Translations under genes and position numbers: made by a program | Notes under the pieces: generated by a model | What the model was told of the DNA's origin: nothing | Databases searched by the model: none | What the model saw: the letters and a program-made list of their open reading frames with translations, nothing else | Assembly: GCF_022539315.1 (NCBI RefSeq) | Contig: NC_066323.1 | Location: 10,033,219 to 10,097,218, forward strand | Reading direction: 5' to 3' | DNA length: 64,000 nt | Origin: Serinus canaria | Lineage: Eukaryota > Chordata > Aves > Passeriformes > Fringillidae | Shown: piece by piece, positions 37,809-49,700 of the stretch | How the letters are laid out: every line of letters begins with the position of its first letter | Numbering within the stretch: position 1 is the stretch's first letter

Positions 37809-39542
37809 AAGAAAAGGGATATATTCCCTGCTGCTGTAAAGTTAGTTAAAGTCAGTGAAAGTCATGCTGGGTCAAAAAAACTTCATGGCCAGCTGTTCTT
37901 GCCCTGTGGACAGACAGGTAGTGCTGTCTTGCCCAAAGTGTAAAGAAAAAAATTATATATCCCAGTTCTTATTATACATTCTGCTGATGAACAGGAGTGT
38001 TTCACAAATTCAATTTAATTCCCAAGGACAAGAAATTGTAACTCCACCCAGAGAATATTAAATTGCCTTAATGGAAAAATAAACTGGTTTTATTCTCCCC
38101 CTTCTCTCGCCACCTTCCCCATTCAGTTTTCAAATAACTTTATGTGCCTCCTTAGTTTATTAATACACTTTTCATCTTGCTGCTGATTTTGCATCTGGTT
38201 GCACTTAACACAGACAAGACTCCCAAAGCTTTTGATCAGACATGTTAAGTAAACTCTCAGGACTGTCGGGTCTGCTGCTCTGGCAGATGTTGGCTCGTGG
38301 GACTCCTTCTCTCTCTTCATCCCCTGACTGCTCCTTATCAAATCCATCCTGTTGCTTTCATGTGCTGAGGATTGTGGTGCCTTTCCCCACGTATTCTCTG
38401 GCCCACAGCATGAAGACCCTTTGGTCAGCTGAAGGGCTTTTGTTGTTTTGCTGGTTTTTGATGTAGAGGCCCAGGGAAGCACTGCACTTTTAAAAGCCCC
38501 ATTTAGCCAACCTTAACATTTCCAGGACTTCCTTCCATGAGCAAAACAAAACGGTGAGGAACCCCCAAAAGCTGGGTGTAGGTTTAAATGCCCAAGGTGG
38601 AGGTGCCAGCCTGTGATGCAGCAGGGAGCTGGGTAGCACCATCCTGAGGCTGAGGGGACTGGACAGCACGGGGCCTCTGTGTTGGCATCTCCAGTTTCAA
38701 GGCACATACAAGCACACTCCTGGGCTGCAAGGAGGATTTGTTGTGTGCTGTTTGCTGCATCTTTTTTATTCCTGTTGTATAATTGCCTTCTGTTGTCCTC
38801 AGGGGTGGCAGAGGGACAGGGAATATTGCAAATCTTCTCGTAGTCTGTTGTTCATGTCCCATCAAATCAATCAGTGATCTGCTGCTGGTGTTTGATCCAG
38901 GGTTTCAGCAGAGTGTACCCCAAGGCCTTGGATCCTGTTGGCTAAACTTCTGTGATGCCCTTCCCTCCTTTTTTTATCTCTGCTCATTCATCTAATATTC
39001 ATGGCCAGTTCTTGAGAACTCTGGACTGACCACAGGTTGTTCATGGCAAAATCTTCCCTCTGGTGTTAGTGGCAGGAGCTGCTGGGAAGGGAGCATAATC
39101 CTGGATTGCTCTACTGCTCATCCACACTGGTGGCATGCTGCCCCCACCAATGTGCTGGTGTTGGGACTGGGGCCCTGCTCAGGATGAGCAGGGAGCAAGA
39201 GCTTATTAAACAGTGGTGGAAGATGACCACAGGCCCCACTGACCCACAGTCCATTTGCTAGCCATGGGAGTGGCTCAGACCCAGCCATGTCATGGGAAAT
39301 CAGGGCCATCCTGCAACAGAATTGCAGCTGGAGCTTGAATGGCTTGGACAGGGCTTTGTTGTCTTCTGGCATGTTTTGTCAGGTCTTGGATGGCAAATAC
39401 AGAGAATGAAAAGTCCTTTAAGGAGCTAGCTTGGCCCAAGGGATTAGTGTCTTCATCTGGTGGCCTGGAGGAACTTGGTTGTATCTCTGAGTTTCAGCAC
39501 TTTGCTCCCACCCCTCTGCCTGCATTCTGGCATCCAATTGAC

Positions 39543-39635
39543 AATAAACTCCTTGGGACAGGGATGTTTCCTAGGTATTGTGTGAACAGTGTCTGTCATG
39601 CTGATCTCTAGGGAGATATAAATCTTTATTATCAT
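39543..39635 (+). mobile_element. Ancient amniote SINE/LINE 3' tail (MIR/L2-type)
   Basis: The segment has the AAACTCCTTGGGACAGGGAT block, then GTGTGAACAGTGTCTGTCAT, a CTCTAGG block, and an A/T-rich end near ATAAATCTTTATTATCAT. This resembles the shared 3' tail of old amniote repeats, typically CTCCTTGGGGCAGGGAC, a GTACAGCGCCTAGCAC block and a terminal ATAAATAATAA. The family cannot be named from reading alone. Confidence 0.5.
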
Positions 39636-40983
39636 ACAGATTCATAACTACAACAAAGTCTTTGGGTTTTTTTTAATCTATGCACCCCAGGAGGCTGAGT
39701 GCAGATGGCTGTAATTCCTGTTGTCTCTGCTAGAAGAAAGGAAGGAATGGGTTTCCAGGTGTTGGGCCAAACCCTGGCACCTAGGGCTGTGGTCAGTTAT
39801 TTACCTGCAGAGACTGGAATGTACCCTCCAGCAGATGTGACTCCCAGCAGGTCAGAAGGTGGATAGAAAACACAAATGGAGACTTCATATGAATGTCTCT
39901 AAAGCCAAATCAATTACTAGTGACCAGAGAAAAATGTAAAAGGGCAGCACAGAATATTTTATATTTATTATGTGTCTTGGAGTTTTCTTCCATGCGTTTC
40001 TCCTGCTGCTTTTGAAATCTGTGTAAACTCAAAGCAACCACAGTGTCTTGCAGCAGAAATAACTCTGCAGCCTAGCAGTGTGTTGTGTGACAAAACACCT
40101 ACCCCCTTTCCTTTGTTTTGAGACTGATACCTCCTAGTTTCATGCTTTCTTGTTATCTGCTTTATCTGTATTTTTCTTTTTAAAAATGTTTTTCTGATTT
40201 GTCCTTTTCATAAGCTTCTTACACCACGGTGAGTTTTTAAATCAGTTGTTAAGCTTTTGCAAGGTGTTTCCTAGCAATGCTTAACGAATAACTTTCCTTC
40301 ATCTGCTTGTTTGTTTGCCCCAGCTGAAAGCCCATGCAGTTCTTTACCACACCTTGTTGCTTCAGAAATGAGTTCAGTCTGGATACCCAGTACCATTTGC
40401 GTTTTCCATGACTGGAGAAATTGAATGTGGGACTGTGGCTACCCCAGACTAATTGCTGTAGGTGTGGCTGAGCACAGCTTCCTTTACCCCACTGTGCCTT
40501 CTGCAGTTTGTTGTGGCATAGCTGCTGGTATGAGCTTTGCCAAGGCGAGATATTGGGCACATTCACTGGCCCTTTTTGGGACCATATAGGCTGGTGTTTA
40601 GTAGATGATCACCCTCACCCCGTTCAAGCCCTATTCCAGGTAGGCCTGACCTTCCTCTTTACAGTGAAATCTTCAGAAGTGGCTGGAGTCAAAGAAACAT
40701 TGCTCAGTTAAATGACAGTGGCATCTGAGAGGCACCAAGTGGTGCCTTCTTTAAACTTTTGAAGTGTTTTCCTTTGGTCCTGCTAATATTCAGCAACACA
40801 AACCAGGTAAAACTATTCTGTGCCTGAAAAAATGAAAGAGCAAGGGGAAAAAATAAATCAAAACCTTACTTCCCTTTGGCTTTTATCCTTGATGTCATCA
40901 AAAGACTCAAAAGGATATTTCAGGCCTGGCTTCGGCCTGATGGAACAGCAGGGAAGTTCTTTTCTATTAGATCCTTGATACAA

Positions 40984-41025
40984 TCACATCTGGTGAAATC
41001 ACTGTGGTCACATCTGCTGAAATCT
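40984..41025. repeat. 24-base imperfect tandem repeat
   Basis: TCACATCTGGTGAAATC recurs 24 bases later as TCACATCTGCTGAAATC. The rest of the unit has diverged, so this is an old duplication. Confidence 0.7.
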
Positions 41026-41472
41026 TCCATCATTTCAGATTTGTTTCAAAAGACTCAATCTTTCTGTTTTTAAAGGGCACCACTTCTTTTCCAGCCCTCC
41101 TTGGTGCCTGGAACGGAGATTAGGCATCAGTCAAGGATCTCAGCCCCCCCTTGCCCAGGATGCTGCAGTCAGCTCTTGTCTCCATGTGCCTGCGTGGGGG
41201 GACAGCCTCTTGGGACTGTTTAAATTTACATTAGGGAATTTGAAAGAAAATGTTTGCACTTGTCTGTAGGCTTAGGGGAGAACAGACACAGCAACTCTTA
41301 AGGGTCCTTCATATTCCTGATAGATGCCCTTCAGTATGCATCTTTTTTGCCACTCCAATGCCTTTTGGGGCCTCAGATGGCTTTTGTGACCTTGGAAAGA
41401 AGAATGAATAAGGGACAAGGTAGCAAGGGTGTGTGTCTGAAAAGAACCTTGCCTCTGGCAGTGATATTGTTA

Positions 41473-41511
41473 GAGAAAGTGAAAAGAAAAGGAAAAAAAA
41501 AAAGGAAAAAC
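41473..41511. repeat. Purine-rich tract
   Basis: About 39 bases almost wholly A and G, including an 11-base A run. Simple low-complexity DNA. Confidence 0.75.
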
Positions 41512-43538
41512 TAAACACAAGTCCTAGCCTGAAGACTGAATCAGTTCCTTTCTTCTTCCTGGTTAACATTTCTCAGTCTCTTCTTGTCAGTACAGTGGAT
41601 ACTATTGACATCAAACACTTTTCTGTCCCTCACCTGTCCCCAGCTAAAATAGGAAATAAGAACTGCATCCTTCTTGCTCTGTCTGCATGTCTGTCTAAGC
41701 CCAGTGCCCAAGGCCATGGAGTATAGGGAGAGGCTCACTCCTGATTATTTGCTCTTCCCACCATCTAAGTGCCTATTCCAGCCTGCAGAGTGTGGTGGAT
41801 GGCTGCCATGGGTGCAGCCTGGTGGAAGCAGGCAGTGGGCACTGAGTTTATCATCTCTACCACCTCATCTGTGGCTCACTGGCTTTTACTGGGGGAAAAA
41901 ACTGTAAAGTCTTTCAGGGCAGAAGTCCTTATGTATTATCTCCTTGCTCACAACTCCTGATTTGCCTGAATTCCACTTGCTCCCCTTGTGACCTTTGTCC
42001 TTCCTTTGCCACAGAAGGCTTTTCTGCTTTTCCCTGTTCTTAGACGTGTAAATGCAAAAAGTGTTGATGTGTTACAGCTCAAAGAGAGCTCCCAATCACC
42101 TCAGGCTAAAACCAATCTACCAGGAGCAGAAGGCACTGTGGGCCCCCAGCTTTGTTTCGAGTCATTAGCTGTGACCTTTCCTAATATCCATGGTGTTCAT
42201 CTCCAGTCTTTCACTTGTGAGTTAGGAGGTTATCAGTGACCTGTGATAGCACAGCATGTGAAATGAGCTGATGCTACAAGAAAGGTTGTGTGTTTAGCTG
42301 CAGCTCTGCTGTCTTGGAGGTGTCTGCACAGATAAACCAGCGCTACATTTCCCACTAATGACAGCTCACCTTCCAGGGACACAGTTCAGAGGATGAGCTG
42401 GCCACAGCACTCAGGAAACATGCAAATGTGCTGAGCTCGACCCCTGTTAGACGAGACTTTTGAAGTGGATGGAGAGATGGTGGATATTGATGCTGTAAAT
42501 TTGCACTATGGTGAGCAAAGTCAAATACCCAAAGTATTCAGGAGTTTGGCCATTGCCTTGTGTTGGTAGAAGATACACACTGGGGCTCTGCAGTTACTTG
42601 TAGCCTGCCACCCATGTCAGCAGGTCACTGCTGCAAAGCCACACTCCATGTTTCCCCGACACAGCAGCACCACATGGCACCAGCAGTTTGGCTGAGAGGC
42701 CAGCCTGGCAGCCCACATTGCATCTCTCATCTCAGGGGCTAATGCCTGGCCTGAGCCACAACCCTGCAGGGCAGAAAACGGGGCATGGAGAGAGAGGAAA
42801 ACAGAATAAAAGAGAGATGGCTGGGCCTGGGTAGGGAAAGGAATTTGGGGCAGGAGCTAGGAAGGACATCTGGGAGCCAGATTCTTCTCTGTGAGCCCAC
42901 TGCAAGGAGCTGGCTTGGTTAAACGAGAATGTTCTTGTTCCTCTGCTGAAAGCTGCAAAATACGGTAAGGGTAGGTGATCTAGGGTAGGAAGAGGTGACA
43001 CCTAGGGAAATCATTGTGCTTTTCATGTCTTTTAGCTCAGTGAATAGTCTTACAACCCTTTTAGGACAGTGAAGCAAAATTTGAGACCCTTTATTGACCT
43101 CTACACTGCATATTCTTTAATGAATGTTCCTTGGAGGGGTGTGGGGGACCTGTGACACTGACTTCTGTTGGGTTGTAGGCTTAGCAAAAGTAAAGCAAAT
43201 TTTCATCAGAGCAGAGTGGGTTGATGGGGCTCGGGAGTGGATTACCATCAGAGCTGCTCTGAGCTGCACGCCAGGAATTCAGGGGCAGACAAACAAGCCA
43301 AGCAGTGAAGCTCTCTGCTGTTTTTCTCTCTTTTGACTCAGAGCAGAGACTGAGCCAGGGGATAGGAGTGTAGGCGTTGCAGAAGTTCACGTGAGTGGAT
43401 AGTCTCTGGCATGACTAATTTGTTGGACTGGGTTGGCTTACGTTTGCTTTTTGTTGAACTCACGTTGGCTGAGCCAAAGATAGCATCCTTTTTCTTTTTA
43501 AACCCGTTTTTCCATATTCTACTGGCTGGAAGAGGGGG

Positions 43539-43705
43539 CGCAAAAGCGACATGTCTGCAACAATGCCATAAATCCAGACAGAAATAGAATTAGCAGTTCC
43601 CTCTGGTTCCGGTGTTTGTATCTGCGGGGCTCTGAGCTGAACCAGCCCGGGCTCCTCGGAGCAGAGCCGCGTCTGTGCGAACCTGTTGTGCCTTGGGACC
43701 TGGCG
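43539..43705. promoter_or_regulatory. CpG-rich islet with a partial CTCF-like core
   Basis: Ten CpGs lie between 43539 and 43705, including an inverted repeat GCTCC-TC-GGAGC at 43651-43662. At its left edge AGGGGGCGC (43533-43541) matches the right half of the CTCF consensus, but the left half does not fit well. It may be an insulator or enhancer in the intron before exon B. This is a weak inference. Confidence 0.3.
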
Positions 43706-46602
43706 CTTGGGTTTTGTTCCAGAACAATATCATAAAACTTTTATAGGAACGTCATGACAAAGAGCATGGGAAGAGGAATAACTTAACCCTCTCTTGCTGA
43801 AGTTGGTGTTGCAAATGCTCTGGTTTGCCCACACGGCAAATCCTTCAGTTGAATGTTGAGCACTGTAGGTAGAGAGAAAATTCAAGATTTGTGGGGATGG
43901 GGAAGAAAAAGCAATCAGAAACCTGTCTTTGTGAGGATTACAATTTCTTAAATGTCTTTAAAGTCCATTTCTGCCCCTGTAGGCCCTGGCATACATCGGT
44001 AGTGTCATTTGTTGGCACTGTTGCACTGCATTATGTTCCTGCATTTTAGAGTTGGGCTCTTAATCTACGTTGATTATGTTTTAATTGAATAAATAAATCA
44101 GAGCCCAGAATCAATAGAGATGCTTCTATGCTGTTTTATTTTATTTTTCTCGGTTTCCTAAGGACATTTAACTTTTACAACCTTATAACTTGTTCTGCAG
44201 CATTTGCTAGTCAGCTATTGCATAATTGTTCTGGGGAATGAGAATCTGGGAATAATATGGCCCAGAAATGCTAAGAAGCAGAAATGAAATTGGCTGATCT
44301 TCTCATCTGCCACCATCCCTTCTCTCCAGGGTGAGGGTACCAAGCAGGTCCTGTTGTGCGGACTCTAGTGTTGTTCCTGGGTCTGCCATTAGCTTGATTT
44401 ATCACCTCACATGTTGGGGCCTTGGATGCCCTCTGCATCAACCCTCTCCTTTCCAGGCTGACTTTTGGCTGCTTAGCTTCAAAATTCTCTGGAGTGGAGC
44501 AATCATAGATTTTCTGTCTGAGAAGCCTGTGGCAGTTACAGGCCAACAACTGGAAGATGAAGAAAAACCAAACAAGAGCCATGAAGTGGAAAAGAAGTTA
44601 CACTTCTGCAGATTTAAAAATCCAGGTGCCTGCAGTTAGCCAGGAGTAGTGATCTGGGCTAATTCCTATGAAAAATATTTATTTTTTTGAACAATGGTTT
44701 GGATGGAAAGACTTTGGCTCTATAATAAAAATAGGCAAGAAGAGTCGAGTTTGTATTTTCTAACCTGACTCTCAGCCTTTTAAATGGTGTGTTCTTGCAT
44801 AAGCCACACTGGAGCTTCCATTTTCTTATTAGTCAAGCCAAATATATTGTAATGCAGTAAGATTTAATAATCAATAGGTACTAATGGATGCCCCAGCACG
44901 TATAAGTTTGGCAGATCAGAGGCTGCCTACTTTGCATAGCCTCTCTTTGACCATCTTGCCATTTATGTGGCAGATTGATGACTGGGGAGTTCTTTAAAAC
45001 AGGTAAGGATTGACTGCTCCTAAAATGAAATTTAAATGAAAACTATCTGGAACAGCCACTGAGCCAAAGAAAAAGGTGAATTTTTGGTTTGGAAAATTGA
45101 AATAACTTGGTGAGAGTGAAGGTAGACAGAGCTAAATTTTCTGTGGGAAGGTGCTAGTATGGTCTGAACAGTTTTTGCAGTTGAAATTAGGTGAGTTGTT
45201 GGGTAATTCTTTAGTATTTTTATTATTGACATTGTCAAGCTCTTCTGCACTGAACTCTAGTTGCATGTCTGCAGAGAGACTCTGTCTTGTCCAGGGGATT
45301 TGCAGATAAGTAAGACATGAAAGAACAGGAGACAAATAACTCAGATTGAGAAATGACTTTTCAGTGTGATAGTTCATTGACTCAAGAACTTTGGTTTCTG
45401 TGCATGCCCTGGTGGTGGCCTGGCTCAGTGGGGCTAGCCCCTAACACCTGCTTTGACCATGGCACAGATCCTCAGCTGGTTTTCCTAAATTTCCCATTCC
45501 TAGTGGAGGAGGAGGATGTTTCCTAGCCTTTACCTACTTTGTGTCCTGTTGAGACGTCCCACTGTTGGGTTGGGCTGTACGGCACAAAGGTCCTTCTTAG
45601 AGGTTTTGGACTAGGTTGATTTATCAAAAACAAACCATGTGAATGAGTGCTCTTTAAAAATGCTTATTCTAACAGGGATTGCAGTGCTGCCCTTAAACAG
45701 TGGTTTGAAGGCTGCATGCTCTGCTGTGGTACTGAGTTCTGAGTTTTACTTTTTGAGGTGGGCAGTGGTGGTAAAAATTCGCGTCTCTTCCCTTCCAAGT
45801 GAGTGTCCCTACCAGCCTGGGTACAAATGGGACTGGGCTGTTTTGAAAGCAGAAAGAAAGAAAAATGTATTGAATTAGGGTTCTTGGCTGCATGTTGGCA
45901 TTTGCTCTGGGCATGGGCTTTCCTGCATAAAAGCCTTTTCACAAGGACCTTACTTATGTTATTTTGTGACTGCTTGTTGCAAATCACCACCCTTCACTTT
46001 CAATCTGCTAGAAATGGATTGAACTTTTTCACACCTCCTTGAAGGAGCTAATTTTCCAGATGAAATTTGTGAAGAAGTGTTGAATCAGACAGGTACGCAT
46101 ACCAAGAATTAATTTAAAATAAGAATAGGTGCACGTGGCCAGTCACTGTCTGCTGTGATTTGTAGCTCTGTTCTGTTTGTGTTTTGCCGGAGATGAGAAC
46201 ATGGCAGAAGAGATGCTTTTGGGATCCAGGTGCTCCAAGCCTGTCCCCAGCTTTGTCCTTCCAGACAGGTATCCTTCTATAACACATCTTCTCCATCTTA
46301 CGGTGTGGGGATTGTCCTGCCTCTTCAGCTTAGCAGCAGGTTGCTGAATTGCTAATCCTCCAAGTCAGTTTTACTCAATGGGACCCTTGTGGCAAATAGA
46401 TGAAGAAAAGCCCCAAAGCAGCATAAATTCCTGTGAGATGGAAGCTTGCTGTTAGTTCTGGAAGGAGCTATAGGATTTCAGCATGTTTGTCCCTGCAACC
46501 CAAGAGTTATTGCTGGGCATGGATGCAGCTCTGTAGGACAGTAAGAAACCCTGTGCCAGGCCAAGTGGTTTGAATAACTGGAACTTTTCTTTCTTCTTTA
46601 AG

Positions 46603-46725
46603 GTGAATCCTGGTGGCAAGACCCTTGAGGAGAGGCGGTGCAGTTTAGATGCAGAAATTGACTCTCTGACCAGCATCCTGGCCGACCTGGAGAGCAGCTC
46701 TCCATACAAACCTCGGACTCAACAG
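46603..46725 (+). CDS. LPP: LPP coding exon with the leucine-rich nuclear export signal (internal exon B)
   Basis: This exon has 123 bases, exactly 41 codons, phase 0 at both ends. It begins VNPGGKTLEERRCSLDAEID and ends SSPYKPRTQQ. The segment LDAEIDSLTSILADLE has the spaced leucine/isoleucine pattern of a CRM1-type export signal; in human LPP the signal is described around residues 117-128, which this exon covers. The acceptor is a strong pyrimidine run (TTTTCTTTCTTCTTTAAG) with a plausible branch site in GAATAAC about 30 bases upstream; the donor is CAG|GTTAGT. Compared with human LPP from memory there are about five differences in 41: G to V at the first codon, S to C and C to S either side of the export signal, and P to T and P to Q near the end. 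The core is unchanged, so it is clearly under constraint. The next exon, encoding the long proline/serine-rich linker, is not in the window. Confidence 0.96.
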
Positions 46726-49700
46726 GTTAGTTGCACGTTGCATAAACACAGAGTGGGAAAGGGGCCAGCATCGACTTCTGGAGTCAATTTGCTAAGTGCT
46801 TGGTATTTGTTGTGAGAAGGCCAGCCAGTTCCTCCTGATAGCATCCAGATGTGGCTGTCAATGGGGAGAAGGGCGCAGCTGCTCTGAGGGGGCACTGGCT
46901 CAAAAGAGCTGCCGCACCTCTGAGCAAAGGGTCTCTGATCCCGATTGTCAGATTGCCACAAAGATTGTTAGAAAAATACTTGCAAAAAATGGCATTTCAT
47001 TTGCCTCAACTTTCAACCAACAATGACTCGTGAATTAAAACCTTCTCTGTTCACAAGGACTTTTGTGCTTTTATTTTCTTGTTGTTTTTCTGTTCTGTTA
47101 ACTTTTGTCTGTCAAAAGCGCTGCCAGAAGGATCCAGATATCCCCATCTCATGAAGTGGCTTGGATCGGAGCTCAGCTGTCAGGGTGGCTGTAGCCCAGC
47201 AAGGCAGACTGGAATTCGCACTTCTCTGCTGTGTCTAGACGAGGACTGCAGGGGTGACAGTGACTTGGCTAATTTTTGTCACTCATCTAGGTAGTGGTTG
47301 AGTGGAGCTATTTAAGTTCTGGTGAGATGTCATCTATTTATCAGAGGAAGTGGTGACACCCCAGTGGCACTTTTAAAAGGGTAATTCTTGTGATCTCATA
47401 AAATCATCCTAGATATGTTTGCGCCTTGTCTTTCCTTCCTAGTCTTGTAACTGGTCTCATTTCTTACATGTGTGTGGGTCTGTAGGCTGTATACAGCTGG
47501 ATGTATGCTCTATTTCTCTTAGTAAAGCCCCAAAAGTCAAAAGTATCAAAGGGATGCCATTGATGGGTGCACGCTCGCTATCCATACAAGCCTTCTCTTT
47601 GGTTTGTCTTTTTTGGTGGTTTTCATTGCTCCCTTTCTTTTAAGTAAATAAGAAGTGATACCTTTGGAGCAGAACTTAAGAAGTGATTGGAATCTCTTTA
47701 GATTTGCTCTTCTTCAAGTCTGCAAATAGAGCAAAAGCAGAGCAAAATCAGATTTGTGCTCTTTTGAAAGTGTCTCCCTGCGCACAGAGGCTCTGGGTTT
47801 TCATCCTTTCTGCAGGAACTCACTATAAACTCAACTTTAATTTTAGTGGCATGTGCACAGTTAATTGCATAAATTTACAGGCTTGTCCTTGAAAAAAGTC
47901 TAATTTGGGTTAGTCAGTCAAAAAGATCAACAATGTAAACCAGATACAATTCAGCTCATTTCCCAGTGGGTTTCTGTTGTTGTGATAAATGAGTTCTGCT
48001 GAGGCACCGTGGTGAATAGTCCATGTTCAGTTTGTTTGCACGGGCCAAACACCCACCAGTGCACACTGTTACTGGGGAATGCTTTACAGACTCAAAATGC
48101 TGCTAGAGTTGGGTGAAAGAGATTTGTGCTCCCATTTTCCTCAGCAATGCCCACAGTCAGCTCTGACATCTTTGTGGGGACATGTAACCTCTGTACCCAT
48201 TTCACAGAGCATCTACAGTTTGCTGACAGTGCTGCTGACTGTTTTCTGATGCTTCTTCCTTTGGGATCTGGGGTTCTGTGAATAGGGTGTTTTTTCACTT
48301 TTATCTTACACCTTTACCATTAAAAGAAAAAAAACTAAAAGTCACTGTGTCCAATCACAGTGTCCAAATGCAAACTTTTGCAGGTCTATTTGCGTTTCTG
48401 GGGGATTTGAAGTCATAGTCCAAGTTTGGGACTTGATCTGACTTCCAAAGTTCATCACCCTCCAAGATGATGTGCTCATTCCCATTCATGCACATGCTTC
48501 TTCCCATGGCTTTCTGCCACAGCTTGGGTGAGGGCTCTGCAGACTTGTCACCTGCACCCAGGAGCACCTGGATGGTGGGGCTCCCACTTTGTGACCTGGT
48601 GGGCAGAAGAAGCTGAATTCCATCTCTGGGATCAAATCCCAACTTGATTTGTTCAGTCTATCTGACTTCTCAGCATCTCTTGGTTAACATAATGATGTCC
48701 TGTGAAAAGTACTGCTACAGCAGCTTCTAACTAGAGCTGTTAGAGAAAGAAAATGCCAGAGTTAGATGTATCATCTGCTGTAATTAAAGAGTACTCAGAC
48801 AAGTCCTTGAAAGGTGGAACTAGAACGTAAAGCTTTGATATTTTCCTTTGTTTGATCTGTACTAAGTATTAAAACTAGTGAGTCATTTGATGGTCTTATA
48901 GTAGGATAATAGATTAGGCTGCAAATTGTAAGGTACTTACTCAGAACATCAGCACATTTATTGGATTACACCTTAGCTGACCTTCCCAAATTTATCAGGA
49001 TAATGGCTGCAGATAGGAAAAAAGAGCTACAACTTGTTTTCAGAGAAGACGTTTTCAGTTGTGCTTACGTGGTTAAAGCATTATAATAATTATATAGGAA
49101 TACCTTGCCCTTGGGGATAGTCCTGTTCTGGAATAAGAGAAATTTTATTGTTATGTTTCTTTTTCATATTATCTTCAGGACAGTTTTAAACCAACATAAG
49201 ATAAATCATAACATAGTCCTCTCTCACTGGAGCAGGAGTGATAGCACGGTAATGACAAGCAGTTTATTTAACGTACGCTGCCCATTGGCATGAATTCACA
49301 CAGAGGGAAGCTCTTTTGATCCTTGGTAAGAGTTCAAGATTGCAAAGACACACACTGCACCAGGGGTGCCCCTGACACAGAGGGATGTAATGTTTCTCAG
49401 AAAGGGGGAGCCAGCATCAACTCCAGACATTGTCCCTTAGCCCTTGCTGTTGAGGACGTGGGTGAGTGTGAATCTCTGCACCATCCCTGCACTGCTTGCC
49501 TGGGTGTTGCTGTGGTAGCATTTTTTGTGTGCTGGGCAGGTGATGAGGACACTGCCATGAGCTGAAACTGACCATCATTAACAGAAGGCAGGGAGAGAGC
49601 TTGGACACCTCTGGTCAGCAGTGCCCTCCTGGTACCTCATGGTCCTGCCTAATTCTAGGCAACTGAGTAGGAAAGCAAAGGTGATCTGGGCTGAATCTAT

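Larger units (their letters stand above)
27234..46602 (+). other. LPP: Complete LPP intron between exons A and B
   Basis: This phase-0 intron is 19,369 bases, bounded by GTAAGA and a pyrimidine-rich TTTAAG. It holds CpG-rich islets at 31720-31914 and 43539-43705, MIR/L2-like relics at 29641, 31233 and 39543, an AT-rich homeodomain-site cluster at 37679-37808, an unusually well-formed exon-like segment at 35237-35346, and a 24-base imperfect tandem repeat at 40984. I saw no recognisable CR1 copy in it. I saw no LIM-family coding sequence inside it, and no recognisable RNA gene. Stretches such as 27300-29500, 32100-33000, 35400-37400 and 44000-46500 look like plain intronic DNA. Confidence 0.93.

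Noticed and set aside
41903..41945. ACTGTAAAGTCTTTCAGGGC as an L2/MIR tail
   Set aside because: Only one block fits, and the flanks do not continue in the expected order.
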